The position numbers and the translations under genes were made by a program. A stretch of 64,000 bases of DNA from Trypanosoma brucei gambiense DAL972 (Eukaryota; Euglenozoa; Kinetoplastea; Trypanosomatida; Trypanosomatidae). The DNA is taken from assembly GCF_000210295.1 (NCBI RefSeq), contig NC_026740.1:248001-312000 (forward strand). The letters are read 5' to 3'. The stretch's first letter is position 1. Every line of letters begins with the position of its first letter. This document shows, piece after piece, positions 20,619-29,944 of this stretch. The notes under the pieces are model-generated. The model did no database searches and was not told where the DNA came from. It saw only the letters and a program-made list of their open reading frames with translations.

Positions 20619-21098
20619 ATGATTACAGAGGGCGCCGCTACACCCTGTGCCGAGGTGCCGGCGATTCGCCGTGTTCGGCGAACTCGTTCACGCTTTGAGC
20701 GTCTCGTCCGCCCTGAGGATGTCGCCCCCGGTGAGCCAACCCCTAGTGTGGAGGGATGGGTCCTATTCCTCACCAACTTACCACCCAACACCACGATGGA
20801 CCACATCACTGATCTTTTTGTTACGCGTGAGGGTGAGGGACTCTGGAACGTGCGGGAAGTGAAAATGCCCCTTGATAAAAATTGTGAATGTTGCGGTTAT
20901 GCACTGGTGGAATTGGAAAAGCGCGAAGCCTTCGAGGCCGCATTGCGAGATATGGAAGGAATGACGTTGTCCTTCGCTGAGGGTGAACCACCAAACGGCG
21001 AGGACGCGTGGCGTCTTCACATAGCTCCGACATTCCTCGGCGAGAAGGACGACGAAGAAGAGGAGTTGGTGGCGGGAGGAAAACGGGAGCGTGAGTAG
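20619..21098 (+). CDS. Y14: Y14 / RBM8A, exon junction complex RRM protein
   Basis: A 159-residue single-RRM protein. The frame runs back to a GTG at 20544, but the first ATG is at 20619 (MITEGAATPC). RNP2 is VLFLTNLP at about 48-55 and RNP1 is CGYALVEL at 92-99. The basic/Arg-rich N-terminus, the EGWVLFLTNL entry and the position of the RRM fit Y14, partner of Mago nashi in the exon junction core; both are described in T. brucei. Helix 1 and the following loop (DHITDLFVTREGEGLWNVREV) are divergent, and RNP1 lacks the usual aromatics, consistent with Y14 using its RRM face for Mago binding rather than RNA. The C-terminus is acidic then basic (DDEEEE, KRERE) in place of the RS tail of animal Y14. 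Role inferred: nuclear mRNA-associated complex. Confidence 0.85.
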   Translation: MITEGAATPCAEVPAIRRVRRTRSRFERLVRPEDVAPGEPTPSVEGWVLFLTNLPPNTTMDHITDLFVTREGEGLWNVREVKMPLDKNCECCGYALVELEKREAFEAALRDMEGMTLSFAEGEPPNGEDAWRLHIAPTFLGEKDDEEEELVAGGKRERE

Positions 21099-21721
21099 GC
21101 TTTCCCCATGCGCTTATACCACAATGGCTTCAGCGTATTCCTGTCTGTTGGTATTTGTGGGATGTCGTGCCATCTCAGATTTCCTGCTATCTTTTCCAGC
21201 TGGACGATACCCAGTGTGTGCTTCTTTACATCTTCTCTTCTTTCTTCTTTTAGTGGGCCATTCTTGTAACTGAAGGCGGTGATGGTGGTGTGATAGTTTG
21301 CGAAGCGGCGTGTGCACGGAACAAGAACAAGCGAAGAAGAGGAAACAACATCACGTGTTGGAAGTGCCACTGGGGCAAAGGGGCGTAGAGTTGGGGGAAT
21401 ATTCAGGGAATCGGCCTGGAATAGCCATCGTACTTCTCTTTGATTTGGTTGGGTGCCGTGTTTTAAATTTATCTTTGGTCACCACTATTAGTGATCGAGG
21501 GTTGCGATCGGTTGGAATACGAGTGCCTCGTGGGCTTCCTGTTGACAGACCCGACGTAGCACAAAGAAACCTCACACCTTTATTCCTTCCCTATTCTTCC
21601 TCACTCATACCCAGTTTGGGGAACTTAGGGTAGTGCACCCTTCCTCCACGTCGTTTATAGGGGCGTGAAGGTGAGGACGGCTGTGGGCGTTGTTTGTGGT
21701 GCTAAAAAGTTCGTTGACGAC
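21099..21721. other. Spacer, 0.6 kb
   Basis: An open frame at about 21298-21633 has no ATG and no family signal. A pyrimidine-rich tract at about 21574-21612 followed by AG near 21614-21630 could serve the small gene at 21722. Confidence 0.45.
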
Positions 21722-21985
21722 ATGGCCGCTACTCGGGCGCCAAACTCCGGTACAAACCCAAATGGCGTCGGCACGTGCCCCGGAGGGAAGGATACACAAG
21801 AAGCAACAAGCCTGCCGTTTGCGGCGTTTCAGCTAGTTATGGCGGCGCTATTCATACTTAGTGGATTTGCTGTAAAGTGGATGAGGCGTCTGTCGGAACT
21901 ACGGGCGCAGCAGCGCCACGAGCGACTTGGACGGGTGGAAGTGGGGTTTGGTATGGAGAGCGGTTCAACCAGATTAGTGATCTGA
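21722..21985 (+). CDS. Possible small single-pass membrane protein, 87 aa
   Basis: A short ORF from ATG 21722 (MAATRAPNSG). Residues about 32-52 (FAAFQLVMAALFILSGFAVKW) form one clear hydrophobic segment followed directly by a basic stretch (MRRLSELRAQQRHER). This suggests a membrane anchor with the C-terminus on the positive side, as in many small mitochondrial or ER proteins. No family recognised. The well-formed membrane segment and a pyrimidine tract plus AG upstream support it; the short length and the lack of any motif argue for caution. It lies between Y14 and a tRNA gene. Confidence 0.5.
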   Translation: MAATRAPNSGTNPNGVGTCPGGKDTQEATSLPFAAFQLVMAALFILSGFAVKWMRRLSELRAQQRHERLGRVEVGFGMESGSTRLVI

Positions 21986-22219
21986 CCTCACTGTGCGTTT
22001 GTTTGTGAGTATGTTCTGTCAGTTGTTTTTTCCTGCGGGACTCGCATAATGTGAGGTGGCTGGTGAGGGCGAATACCGCGGCCCTCGTTGTTTGTTTGCT
22101 TGCGACGGTGTTTGGTCGAGTCGCAACAATACCGTTGTTTCGGGTTGCAGCGCGCGCTTCGTCGTGACTGCTCTGCGCTGCAATCGGTAACGGGTGTGAA
22201 TGAGGGGCGGGCGATCGAG

Positions 22220-22290
22220 GCGCAGTTGGTCTAGTGGTAGAATTCTCGCCTGCCACGCGGGAGGCCCGGGTTCGATTCCCGGACTGCGCA
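22220..22290 (+). tRNA. tRNA-Gly (anticodon GCC)
   Basis: A complete 71-nt cloverleaf. Acceptor stem 22220-22226 pairs with 22283-22289, with discriminator A at 22290. The anticodon stem 22245-22249/22257-22261 encloses a seven-base loop with anticodon GCC at 22252-22254. Box A (TGGTCTAGTGG, 22227-22237) and box B (GGTTCGATTCC, 22269-22279) are canonical internal Pol III promoters. A T5 run at 22293-22297 is the terminator. CCA is not encoded, as expected in a eukaryote. No intron. It lies inside a run of same-strand protein genes. Confidence 0.98.
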
Positions 22291-22292
22291 CG

Positions 22293-22297
22293 TTTTT
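22293..22297 (+). terminator. Pol III terminator of tRNA-Gly
   Basis: Five T residues starting three bases after the tRNA 3' end. Confidence 0.85.
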
Positions 22298-22610
22298 CTC
22301 CCATCTGGTCGTTTTGCATTTGGGTTCTTCCGGCCGAGGTGTTGTTAGCGACAGCGGGAGGGGAAGCAAAGAAAGTGGGAAAATGGAAAAAAAAAGAGGT
22401 GTATGAGTCATGCGCAAAGCGAAGGGATGGTGTGTTACCTCGGATATGTGTCCCGGTAACTGTTTTATTTCACCCGAAATCACATACTTGATTTGTTTTC
22501 CACCATATGTTAGTTGTTGCGACTTTCCTTCTGGCTCCACCTCCTGACTAGTGTCCAGTGTTTTTTTTTTTTTGCGGTAAAACATCGGAGTTTGGTGGCT
22601 CACCCACCGA
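22298..22610. other. Spacer with a predicted splice acceptor
   Basis: A T run at about 22560-22573 followed by AG at about 22589-22590 gives a 5' UTR of roughly 20 bases for the gene at 22611. Confidence 0.5.
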
Positions 22611-23123
22611 ATGCAACGATACAAGGAGGGCAGATCCGGCGCTTACACCGAAACTTATCATAAGCTGCTGGGAAAGTCTCCATGGATTGTCATCCGCAAC
22701 ATTGAGCACCCTGGTGGCCCAAACAAAAGGAATAGGGAGAAGGTCGCTTCTGGCGGTAACGATCTTAACGCTAATGACGATGAGTGTTGCTCCACATCAC
22801 TCTCCGAGGGGGATATAGCAACTGTTTTCTCGCAGTTTGGTGAGGTGATTGATGTGAGGCTTGTGCGTCACCAGCGCACAGGCCGGTTCCTTGGCACTGC
22901 CTTTGTTAAGTTTGAAGACTACCGAAGTGCCATTTTAGCTGCGGATGAGATGAACTCCAACCATGAAAAGGGTAAGGAAGTTTCACTAACCACAACCGGG
23001 AGGGCACCATCGCAGCGGGGGATTGAGGTGGCCCGATGCGAGGAAGTTGAAGTTTGTGCGCTTCCTAGTGGCGCCGAGTCGTATGCGGAGTGGTTGAGTC
23101 GGGTTGTGTTGGAAGCGAGGTGA
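22611..23123 (+). CDS. Ist3/RBMX2-like RRM protein (RES-complex type)
   Basis: A 170-residue protein with one RRM. The stretch SEGDIATVFSQFGEV, then DVRLVRHQRTGRFLG, then FEDYRSAILAADEMN closely follows Ist3/Snu17 and RBMX2, the RRM subunit of the RES complex that binds the U2 snRNP/Bact spliceosome and helps pre-mRNA retention and splicing. The N-terminal YKEG before the RRM also fits. RNP2 is IVIRNI at 26-31 and RNP1 is GRFLGTAFVKF at 91-101. Unusual: about 30 residues (33-63; Asn-, Asp- and Lys-rich) are inserted between RNP2/beta-1 and helix 1, where the family normally has only a short loop. It may act in the trypanosome trans-spliceosome; that is inference. The start is the first ATG after the predicted acceptor. 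Confidence 0.8.
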   Translation: MQRYKEGRSGAYTETYHKLLGKSPWIVIRNIEHPGGPNKRNREKVASGGNDLNANDDECCSTSLSEGDIATVFSQFGEVIDVRLVRHQRTGRFLGTAFVKFEDYRSAILAADEMNSNHEKGKEVSLTTTGRAPSQRGIEVARCEEVEVCALPSGAESYAEWLSRVVLEAR

Positions 23124-23777
23124 AAAAATTGGGAGTGGAAAAAGGGGAATGGATGATGGTCTCCGTCACTCATGTTGCCATGGTTGTGCTTCCTTTTTTT
23201 CGCGTGTCTGCCGTTCTGCCGCGGTGGTTTCTGCCACCGAAATGGGCGTGTTTCGTCTCTGCTCCGCAGGGGGAGGGAGCGAGGTGAACAGAAATTGGCG
23301 CACCTACACCCTTGCGAAGAGGGTATTGAACGTAATACGCGAAGCACAACTCTTTATCTTTGTTTTCTTTCACGTCTGATACCTCTTGTCTGTTAGAGCG
23401 TCTATGCCCTTTCTTCTTTTTTTTTTCTCGGTTGCTTTCCTTCTTCAAATACCAAGGTGCCTTTGCTACCTGTGGGCGTTCACAAGATAGCTGTAAGTAT
23501 ATATATATATATATAGGTACATATCTGCTCTTCCCTACCACCCGTGCGGTACGTGGTGAGAAGTTGGCGTTTGGAGGGAACAGACGCAGGGAAAGGAGCG
23601 TCAAGGGCAGTGACAACTAAGTCAAAAGAAGAGACACGAGGGGATTGAGGGCACCCTTCACTTAGTTTTGTTTCATTGCCCCTTAGTTTTGTTTTCCCCA
23701 TTGGGTATCGCACACTTCCAAGCACACAATTCGTCCTGCTGGCTCATCTTCAGGACGGCAGAGGGCCATCGGCTCCG
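23124..23777. other. Spacer, 0.65 kb
   Basis: T-rich tract at about 23406-23430, a TA run at 23498-23515, and a pyrimidine-rich region at about 23660-23752 ending in CAG near 23752 that is the likely acceptor for the RCC1 gene. Confidence 0.6.
23498..23515. repeat. TA microsatellite
   Basis: Eighteen bases of TA. Confidence 0.85.
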
Positions 23778-26700
23778 ATGCGTCCATTAGTTGAGCGTTT
23801 TCTAAGGGGGGACAACAGTGTCCTATCGCAGATCCTTATGCGGGTTGAATCTCAGGGCGATCCAACATTCGGAGATAGCAGCGAACGACTCTACAACCGA
23901 CTTATAGAAATGCTTGTTCATGAGGGTCGACGGGCATCAGGATCCGCACGCGGAAGCCCCAGCAATAAAGAAAATTGTTTTGTAGCCATACGCGTATTCA
24001 ATATTATCTTCGAGCGGGCTGGAGTTGACGCTCCGGTTCTGCGTCGATGTCTTACGGAGTCCGGATCAAACAACGCTCGTATGATGAATTTAGATCACTA
24101 CTTCTCTCAACAGGGGCACATGAATATGCATGTAGCTCGCTTTGCATTGACTTTGACCAAGATTTATCGCATTTCTGTTGAGACCCTTTTGACAGCCGCG
24201 CCAAACATTGTCCACGTGGAGAGGCTTGCAGGAAGTAGGGAAAACTCCAATGCACAATCATCAGCGAGCAGCCACGACGATAACGTTTCCCCAATGCGCG
24301 GCACGTTCAGTGCTGCACGGAGTAATTTAAGGGGGGAGGGACGTTCGGTTTCCAACCCTCGTGCTGGTCGCGGTGCAGACGGCGCTCGTGTGGAGTTGTT
24401 TCAAGCGGTAGGCAACAGCAACAGACATTGGCGAGAACTACCTGATGCACCATCTTTTGTTCCTTTCAGTGTGAACCCACTGTACAGCGAAAATGTAGGT
24501 GCCTCAAACCACACGTGGATGCCGCCCCAGTTTCCAACTCCAGTATTGCTATTCTCACGGCACTTCGGGGCGGGTTGTGAAGCCAAACTTCCAATAATGG
24601 GCGCCATTACAGCTCAACAAACTGGAGAGCAGTTAGATGCGGAGGATGCGATAGCATCACCCACTCCGGAAAGGGTGGGCGACGGTGGTGAAGCAGTGGA
24701 AGAAGTAGTTGCAGGTGAGAAACCACCGGACCTGCTGTTGTCACGCTACCTGGCGAAAGGTGCAGTGCTTACGTGGGGTAACATTGCCTCCGTCAAAACA
24801 GGAAAGAAGTTACAACTAGCAAGCCCATCGGATGGCGAAAGCCCCCCACAAGGCTCGTACACGTTGTCACCCACAAGGTTGGCCATTCCGGTTCCTGTGG
24901 TTTCTTTCAGCTGCGGCGCGTATTCATGTTATTTTGTGACAATGGAGAGAAAAATTCTAAGCTGTGGCAATGACGATTGGGGTCAGTTAGGAGCTGGGAA
25001 GTCGAAGGACTCTCAGCCCCCTGGTGCAGTCAAGGGTAGCGAAGGGAAGTACCGACTCTACCGTGTGCCGCTCCGCAGTGGTGATCAAATATGTAAGTTA
25101 GCGGCTGGTTCTGCCTTCGCTGTCGCCATTGGTTTACGGAGTAGGCGCATGTATCTCTGGGGTCAAAATTCATTCGGACAGTGCCTTGTTCACGAAGGTA
25201 TGACTGTGCGAACACCCGTACTAGTGGACATCCCAGGACAATACACAGAGGTTGTGGATGTGGCTTGCGGGGGCTTCTACGCCGCACTATCTTTTACATG
25301 CGGCAGCGTAGGAACATGGGGGCTCTCCACAATGCTGGCAACAAATGTTTCACCAGATCAGCTTCGAGATGCAGATGCACCGAACAACCAGAAGTGCGCT
25401 AAAACAATTAATTTGTTCAAACCACTAAACGAGAAGGTCGTTGCGCTTCGGGCGGGGCCGTGTCATTGTCTTGCGATAACGTCAAGTGGGGCCGTATATT
25501 CATGGGGTGTAGAGCGTAATGGGCGACTTGGGCACGGCAGTGGAAAAAATGAGGAGAAAATGCGCCTCATTGACGCTCTAAGTAATCAAGTGGTTACGGA
25601 TGCCAGCTGCGGCTCGTTTCACACAGCGGTTTTGACGAAGCAGGGACAGATTTTCGTCTTCGGTGAAAATACATATGGTCAGTTGGGTCTCCCGACACGG
25701 CAACCACGTTTGCTACCGGAGATACTTCCGCTGCCCAAAAGGGCAATATCCGTTTCGTGTGGACGTGAGCACACTTGCATATTGTTAGAGGACGGCGACG
25801 TCATGGCATGTGGGAGCCTTCGATGCTCAGGTGTTGGCGTAGGTTTTGGTTCTCGCTTCGTGGCTCCGCGCCGAGCTGTACAAAACTATCTCATCCTAAC
25901 TTTAGCTAGTGGTGATCTGCACGTGCTTGCAGCCGGGCTCCTACGCACTATGGCACTAACCGTAGTTCAAACTCCGCCGGAGTCACCAATACTTGATGAC
26001 CTACCGAAAGTCAATGAAGTAGCTAGACGTCACGGTTTGCGCGGGGTTAGCGCCGGAAATGGGTTTACAATAATTTTAGCGGAAACAGGTGAAGCCTTTT
26101 CTATTGGTCAGGGAGAAAATGGTCAGTTAGGGATGGGTGATACTTCGCTTTCACAAAAAACGGCACTTCGTAAAGTAGTTGTACCCGACTTTGAAGAGTT
26201 GTGTGCCGTGGAGTGTGGGTTTAACTTTGCCATTGCTATTGGCTCCTCCGGTGCCCTGTATAGTTGGGGCTGGAATACACACGGACAGCTCGGCCACGGT
26301 GTGGCCGTCAACTTAGGGGAAGCGGTCTTTACTCCTAAGGAGATTTCAGCGTTGAAGTCGCTTGCGCAAGTCGTTCAGGTTGCGTGTGGTGGCACTTTCG
26401 TAATTGCTCTTACTCAATGCGGGGAGGTGTATTCATGGGGAGAAACTCTGTACTGTGGTCATGGAACTGGAGGTGAGAGATGCCTAACAAACCCCAAGCG
26501 AATTGCGGCACTACAGGACATTGCGGCGGTTGCGGCAGGTGATAGGCATGCTGCTGCTGTTTCCTATGACCATGTCATTTACGCATGGGGTCGGGGTCCT
26601 GTTGGTGATGGTGGATCTCCATCCACTGTGGTGCCGGTTCCCGTAGCAGTGAAGTTTGCACACCCAGTGCGTCAACTTGTATGCTGCCAGGTGAATACGT

Positions 26701-27236
26701 TTATAATTACGGACGTTGGTGATCTTTATGTGTGGGGACTGAACAACAACGGACAATGTGGGGCGCTACAGTCGATGATTAACAGTGATCATTCAACTTC
26801 TACTCTTCGTCAAAAAGGGGATGAGGATGGTGGGATGAAATCGGATCAGCAACCCCTACTGTTTCCCACCTTTGTTGCGTCCGGGGTGCGTGAAGCCGCA
26901 TTCACCAAAATGTGCGGAGTTTACGTTAAGGAGGACGGCAGCAGTTACGTTTGTGGTCGCGTGCGTCAAAATGGAAGGGATGTAACTCTCAAGTCCTTCA
27001 CACAGCAGTGGGTCGGTCGCCCTCCCAGTGAGCGTGATGGTGAAACTGGGGCTGCCTCTCCCAGCAGTTACTTCGTCCGTTGCTTCCATGGATACGACAG
27101 TATATTCCAACTAGTAGAGCGAAAGCGACAAACTCCTGCTTCGTTGAAAACCACTAGACAAAACTTGTCGGCGTTTGTTCGCGGCTCAAAGGAAAAAGCC
27201 TTTTACCAGCGCAACAACCAGAATAGAGAGAAGTAG
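23778..27236 (+). CDS. Large RCC1-repeat (beta-propeller) protein, 1152 aa
   Basis: The open frame begins at a TTG (23676); the first ATG is 23778 (MRPLVERFL), about 25 bases after a predicted splice acceptor, giving 1152 residues. Residues about 1-300 contain a helical region and a polar linker. From about 328 (VLTWGN) to beyond 1000 there are RCC1-type repeats with the hallmark WG followed by GQLG or GRLGHG, for example YSWGVERNGRLGHG, FGENTYGQLGL, YSWGWNTHGQLGHG and YVWGLNNNGQCG. There are enough blades for two propellers, with a divergent stretch between them (about 690-770). RCC1 itself is the Ran exchange factor, but most multi-repeat members serve as scaffolds; no exchange activity should be assumed. 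No kinase, HECT or membrane domain is visible. The locus at 30759-33280 is a paralogue with the same order of blades. Confidence 0.93.
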   Translation: MRPLVERFLRGDNSVLSQILMRVESQGDPTFGDSSERLYNRLIEMLVHEGRRASGSARGSPSNKENCFVAIRVFNIIFERAGVDAPVLRRCLTESGSNNARMMNLDHYFSQQGHMNMHVARFALTLTKIYRISVETLLTAAPNIVHVERLAGSRENSNAQSSASSHDDNVSPMRGTFSAARSNLRGEGRSVSNPRAGRGADGARVELFQAVGNSNRHWRELPDAPSFVPFSVNPLYSENVGASNHTWMPPQFPTPVLLFSRHFGAGCEAKLPIMGAITAQQTGEQLDAEDAIASPTPERVGDGGEAVEEVVAGEKPPDLLLSRYLAKGAVLTWGNIASVKTGKKLQLASPSDGESPPQGSYTLSPTRLAIPVPVVSFSCGAYSCYFVTMERKILSCGNDDWGQLGAGKSKDSQPPGAVKGSEGKYRLYRVPLRSGDQICKLAAGSAFAVAIGLRSRRMYLWGQNSFGQCLVHEGMTVRTPVLVDIPGQYTEVVDVACGGFYAALSFTCGSVGTWGLSTMLATNVSPDQLRDADAPNNQKCAKTINLFKPLNEKVVALRAGPCHCLAITSSGAVYSWGVERNGRLGHGSGKNEEKMRLIDALSNQVVTDASCGSFHTAVLTKQGQIFVFGENTYGQLGLPTRQPRLLPEILPLPKRAISVSCGREHTCILLEDGDVMACGSLRCSGVGVGFGSRFVAPRRAVQNYLILTLASGDLHVLAAGLLRTMALTVVQTPPESPILDDLPKVNEVARRHGLRGVSAGNGFTIILAETGEAFSIGQGENGQLGMGDTSLSQKTALRKVVVPDFEELCAVECGFNFAIAIGSSGALYSWGWNTHGQLGHGVAVNLGEAVFTPKEISALKSLAQVVQVACGGTFVIALTQCGEVYSWGETLYCGHGTGGERCLTNPKRIAALQDIAAVAAGDRHAAAVSYDHVIYAWGRGPVGDGGSPSTVVPVPVAVKFAHPVRQLVCCQVNTFIITDVGDLYVWGLNNNGQCGALQSMINSDHSTSTLRQKGDEDGGMKSDQQPLLFPTFVASGVREAAFTKMCGVYVKEDGSSYVCGRVRQNGRDVTLKSFTQQWVGRPPSERDGETGAASPSSYFVRCFHGYDSIFQLVERKRQTPASLKTTRQNLSAFVRGSKEKAFYQRNNQNREK

Positions 27237-28621
27237 CCCGCCATAGGCACGTTGCATCATGTACCGTACATGCATTTTGAATGGGTGCCTAATGAGCTGG
27301 AAATTGTGAAGAGGTGGAGAGAGACATTGGTTGCGCGGGTAGATGTGAGTGCGTGCATGTGCGACGCCACTGGCTTGCAAACGTATACGCATGAGCGAAA
27401 CTAGGAAACGAGAGGGTAACCGGAGTGAATAGTGATCAATTTCTTTGGTAGATAAGCAGAGAAAAGGGGGTACTTGAGGCCACCTATCTCGTACCTGACA
27501 CCGTGAAAACCTGGACTACATGGGGAAGGACGGGAAAAAGTATCTACGACAGAGATAAGAAAAAAAAAAAGCGAAAAGAGTACACTGTACTCATGTGCAT
27601 AGTGCGAAAGTGTCTCATATAACACTTTAAAAATTTTTTCGCCTATGTTATTAAGTGCTTCAATGCTTTGAGCGTCGTAGAAATGCTGCTTATTACCTTT
27701 CCGTTTATCCCTCTTGATTCCTTTTCTGTGACCCCTCTTAAGCGTTTATGTGGGGTGAATGTTTTATCATTTATGTTTAGTAATCCCGGTTTTCCTCATC
27801 TTTTGTAAAAAGTGTGATGCATGTGGGAAGCATTCTTGCCCATGCTCCTCGGGTGGCAACGCACTCGTATGTTTTAAAAGCGTGGTTATATCTTGCATTG
27901 AGGTGTTGTACTCTGTTGGTTGCTCGGATACGCGGCATAGGGGAGCGGGGGATTCCTTTATCCTTTTACTTCCCTTGTTTTTGTTTTATGTAAGGTATTG
28001 CGCCGGTCCTCTCTTGTCATATTTGCTGTTCGAGTACGCATGTTTTTTTTTTGTGTGTTTCCTACCCTCCTTTGTTCCTACATGAAACAAAGGGTTGATC
28101 TCGGGGGCGGGGGCTGCTGCCCAACCACCATTTCCGGTTAAAAAAACATATTTATCTACATGTTCTTGCTTTTTCATCACTTTTCAATTGCTATTCCCTA
28201 CCTAAAGAAGAAATGTCAAATGCATTTTTCGATATGTTTACGCGCGTGTCCTAGAAAACCTGTGAGAGCTGGCATCGCAACGGCTTCCTTTCTCCTTTCT
28301 CCTCCTACCCCCGTACATTCGCCATGATGTTCACCAACATGTTATTCTTTCTTTGGAGCGTCTTTTGCTTCACCCGTGAAGGACTGGTAGAAAAAGTTAA
28401 GAAGGAGGTGCGGGTGAAACTTCCCTCTTCGCCTCCTGCGCTCGAAACGTGTCACCAACTCCACTGTCACGTTCCTCTTTCTTCCTTTCAGGGTTGTTAA
28501 CATCTTCACAACCTCCCCTCCTCCACGTCAACATCGAGCGCAGCTTTACGGAAGCAAGTGTAAAGCGGGGCGAGAAGAAAATAAGTACGGCAAGGGAACA
28601 ACTGCGGGAGTGTACCCATAA
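27237..28621. other. Spacer, 1.4 kb
   Basis: AT-rich UTR-like sequence. A Cys-rich hydrophobic open frame at 27759-28085 looks spurious. The pyrimidine tract at 28468-28490 with AG at 28490-28491 is a strong acceptor for the next gene; no ATG lies between it and 28622. Confidence 0.6.
28468..28491 (+). promoter_or_regulatory. Predicted spliced-leader acceptor
   Basis: Almost uninterrupted C/T tract ending in TTTCAG at 28486-28491. The first ATG downstream is 28622 and decides the start of the ApaG-domain gene. Confidence 0.6.
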
Positions 28622-29944
28622 ATGTCTGTCACTTGCTGCGCCTATAGGAGGATACTGAAGCACTTGCAAAGAAGCGCAGTCAGATATGGGAAACAGGAGG
28701 AAATTTGTTTCGCTGTGTTTGGGCGCGCACTGAATATGAATGATTTTGCTGCCGCTGGGTATGGCGAAACAGCTCAGCAGGTAGCTCGGTCCATGTTCTC
28801 CCGGCCCAGCATCTCCGGTATCTCGTGCGATGAACCCGCACAACGGCTTGTTGGCGCATTTGACATGTTGCGGCGTTTTGCCGAGGTTACCACTGCCACA
28901 GGTAGTTCCAAGGTCGAACGAAGTATGGATGAAACTGAGCGTTCGCAGAATGAACAGAAGGAGCCAAAGGGAAGTGGGACGACGACATCTTCGGGGATTA
29001 GGAGGGCTGTTGTGATGGATTCCGTGAAGGTAGTTGGTGAAACAAGCAAGCCCGTGTCACCTGGGGTGAAAGAGGATCAAGCAAATGGTGGTAACGGGTG
29101 CGAAAACGGCATCGAAGATGATGAGGACCAAGTGACTGACGGCTTTCATGTCGGGGAAGGGTCGGTGTACATTGAGAGTTCTGTAAGTCAAAAGGTGCGA
29201 AAAATATCGCGACGCGTACTTGTATGCTTGGATTTGTTTAAGATACCCCCATATCGGCACATGATGCCCCCAGAACCACTCTATCCAACGAACATACGTG
29301 TGAGGTTTAAGTTCCCATTGATGAGGGATGCGATGCTTTGCATGGCGGCGTCCGTGGGCAAAGGCAACATCAATGAAACCCTTGAGCGCAAGAGGATACT
29401 CAACGAGGAAGATTACGGCGTGGTGTGTAACGTTATCCCCACGAGGACGATCACGGTAACCGATCATCTTGAGGTGGAACTGCGCACAGAGTACGTCCTT
29501 TCGAGAACTTACAACAGTGCGGAGGACGATGACGAACACATGAAGGTTCACCCTGTAGAAGGGGATTGTGAATCCATCGTTTCCGGTGACGACAGCGGTA
29601 CGAACATCCAGCATATATTTCGCTACTTTGTATTTATCCGGAACTATGGACCAGAGAAAAACGAGAAGAAATGGCACGCTCAACTGCTTTCTCGACACCT
29701 GGTTATTTTCGACGAGGAGAAGGAAGCTGTTACGGAGGTGATTGGCCCCGGTTTAGCGGGGAATGTGCCTCTCTTGCCACCAGGAGGGTCGCACTTCTAC
29801 GAAAGCGGCTTGTCTCTGTACGGGACGTCAGGTGTAATGCGGGGGACTTTCCAGATCAACACATATAACGAAAGCGGTGAGTCCCGCTGCATCGATATAC
29901 ACATTGCCCCGACACGTTTGGCTCCAAAAGAGGGATCGAAATGA
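28622..29944 (+). CDS. ApaG/DUF525-domain protein with possible LYR-like N-terminus
   Basis: A 440-residue protein. Residues about 283-437 are an ApaG (DUF525) beta-sandwich: ITVTDHLEVELRTEYVLS, then FVFIRNYG, QLLSRHLVIFDE, GPGLAGNVPLLPPGG, FYESG and GVMRGTFQI match the family order. A charged insertion of about 40 residues (DDDEHMKV to GDDSGTN) separates the first two strands. ApaG domains occur alone in bacteria and fused in eukaryotic FBXO3 and POLDIP2, where they bind partners; catalysis is not established. The N-terminus CCAYRRILKHLQRS followed by helices resembles an LYR-motif domain (L replaced by A), which would point to mitochondria. The middle (95-180) is low-complexity and acidic. 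M39 (28736) is an alternative start that would remove the LYR-like part. The start is the first ATG after a strong predicted acceptor. Confidence 0.88.
   Translation: MSVTCCAYRRILKHLQRSAVRYGKQEEICFAVFGRALNMNDFAAAGYGETAQQVARSMFSRPSISGISCDEPAQRLVGAFDMLRRFAEVTTATGSSKVERSMDETERSQNEQKEPKGSGTTTSSGIRRAVVMDSVKVVGETSKPVSPGVKEDQANGGNGCENGIEDDEDQVTDGFHVGEGSVYIESSVSQKVRKISRRVLVCLDLFKIPPYRHMMPPEPLYPTNIRVRFKFPLMRDAMLCMAASVGKGNINETLERKRILNEEDYGVVCNVIPTRTITVTDHLEVELRTEYVLSRTYNSAEDDDEHMKVHPVEGDCESIVSGDDSGTNIQHIFRYFVFIRNYGPEKNEKKWHAQLLSRHLVIFDEEKEAVTEVIGPGLAGNVPLLPPGGSHFYESGLSLYGTSGVMRGTFQINTYNESGESRCIDIHIAPTRLAPKEGSK

Noticed and set aside
21298..21633. 111-codon frame upstream of the small membrane gene
   Set aside because: No ATG in frame and no family features.
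22019..22624. 201-codon minus-strand frame across the tRNA
   Set aside because: Runs through a perfect tRNA gene; no homology.
27759..28085. 108-codon Cys-rich hydrophobic frame
   Set aside because: T-rich 3'-UTR-like sequence yields Phe, Leu, Cys and Val by chance; no second signal.
29057..29698. 213-codon minus-strand frame
   Set aside because: Complete overlap with the ApaG-domain gene and no recognisable motif.
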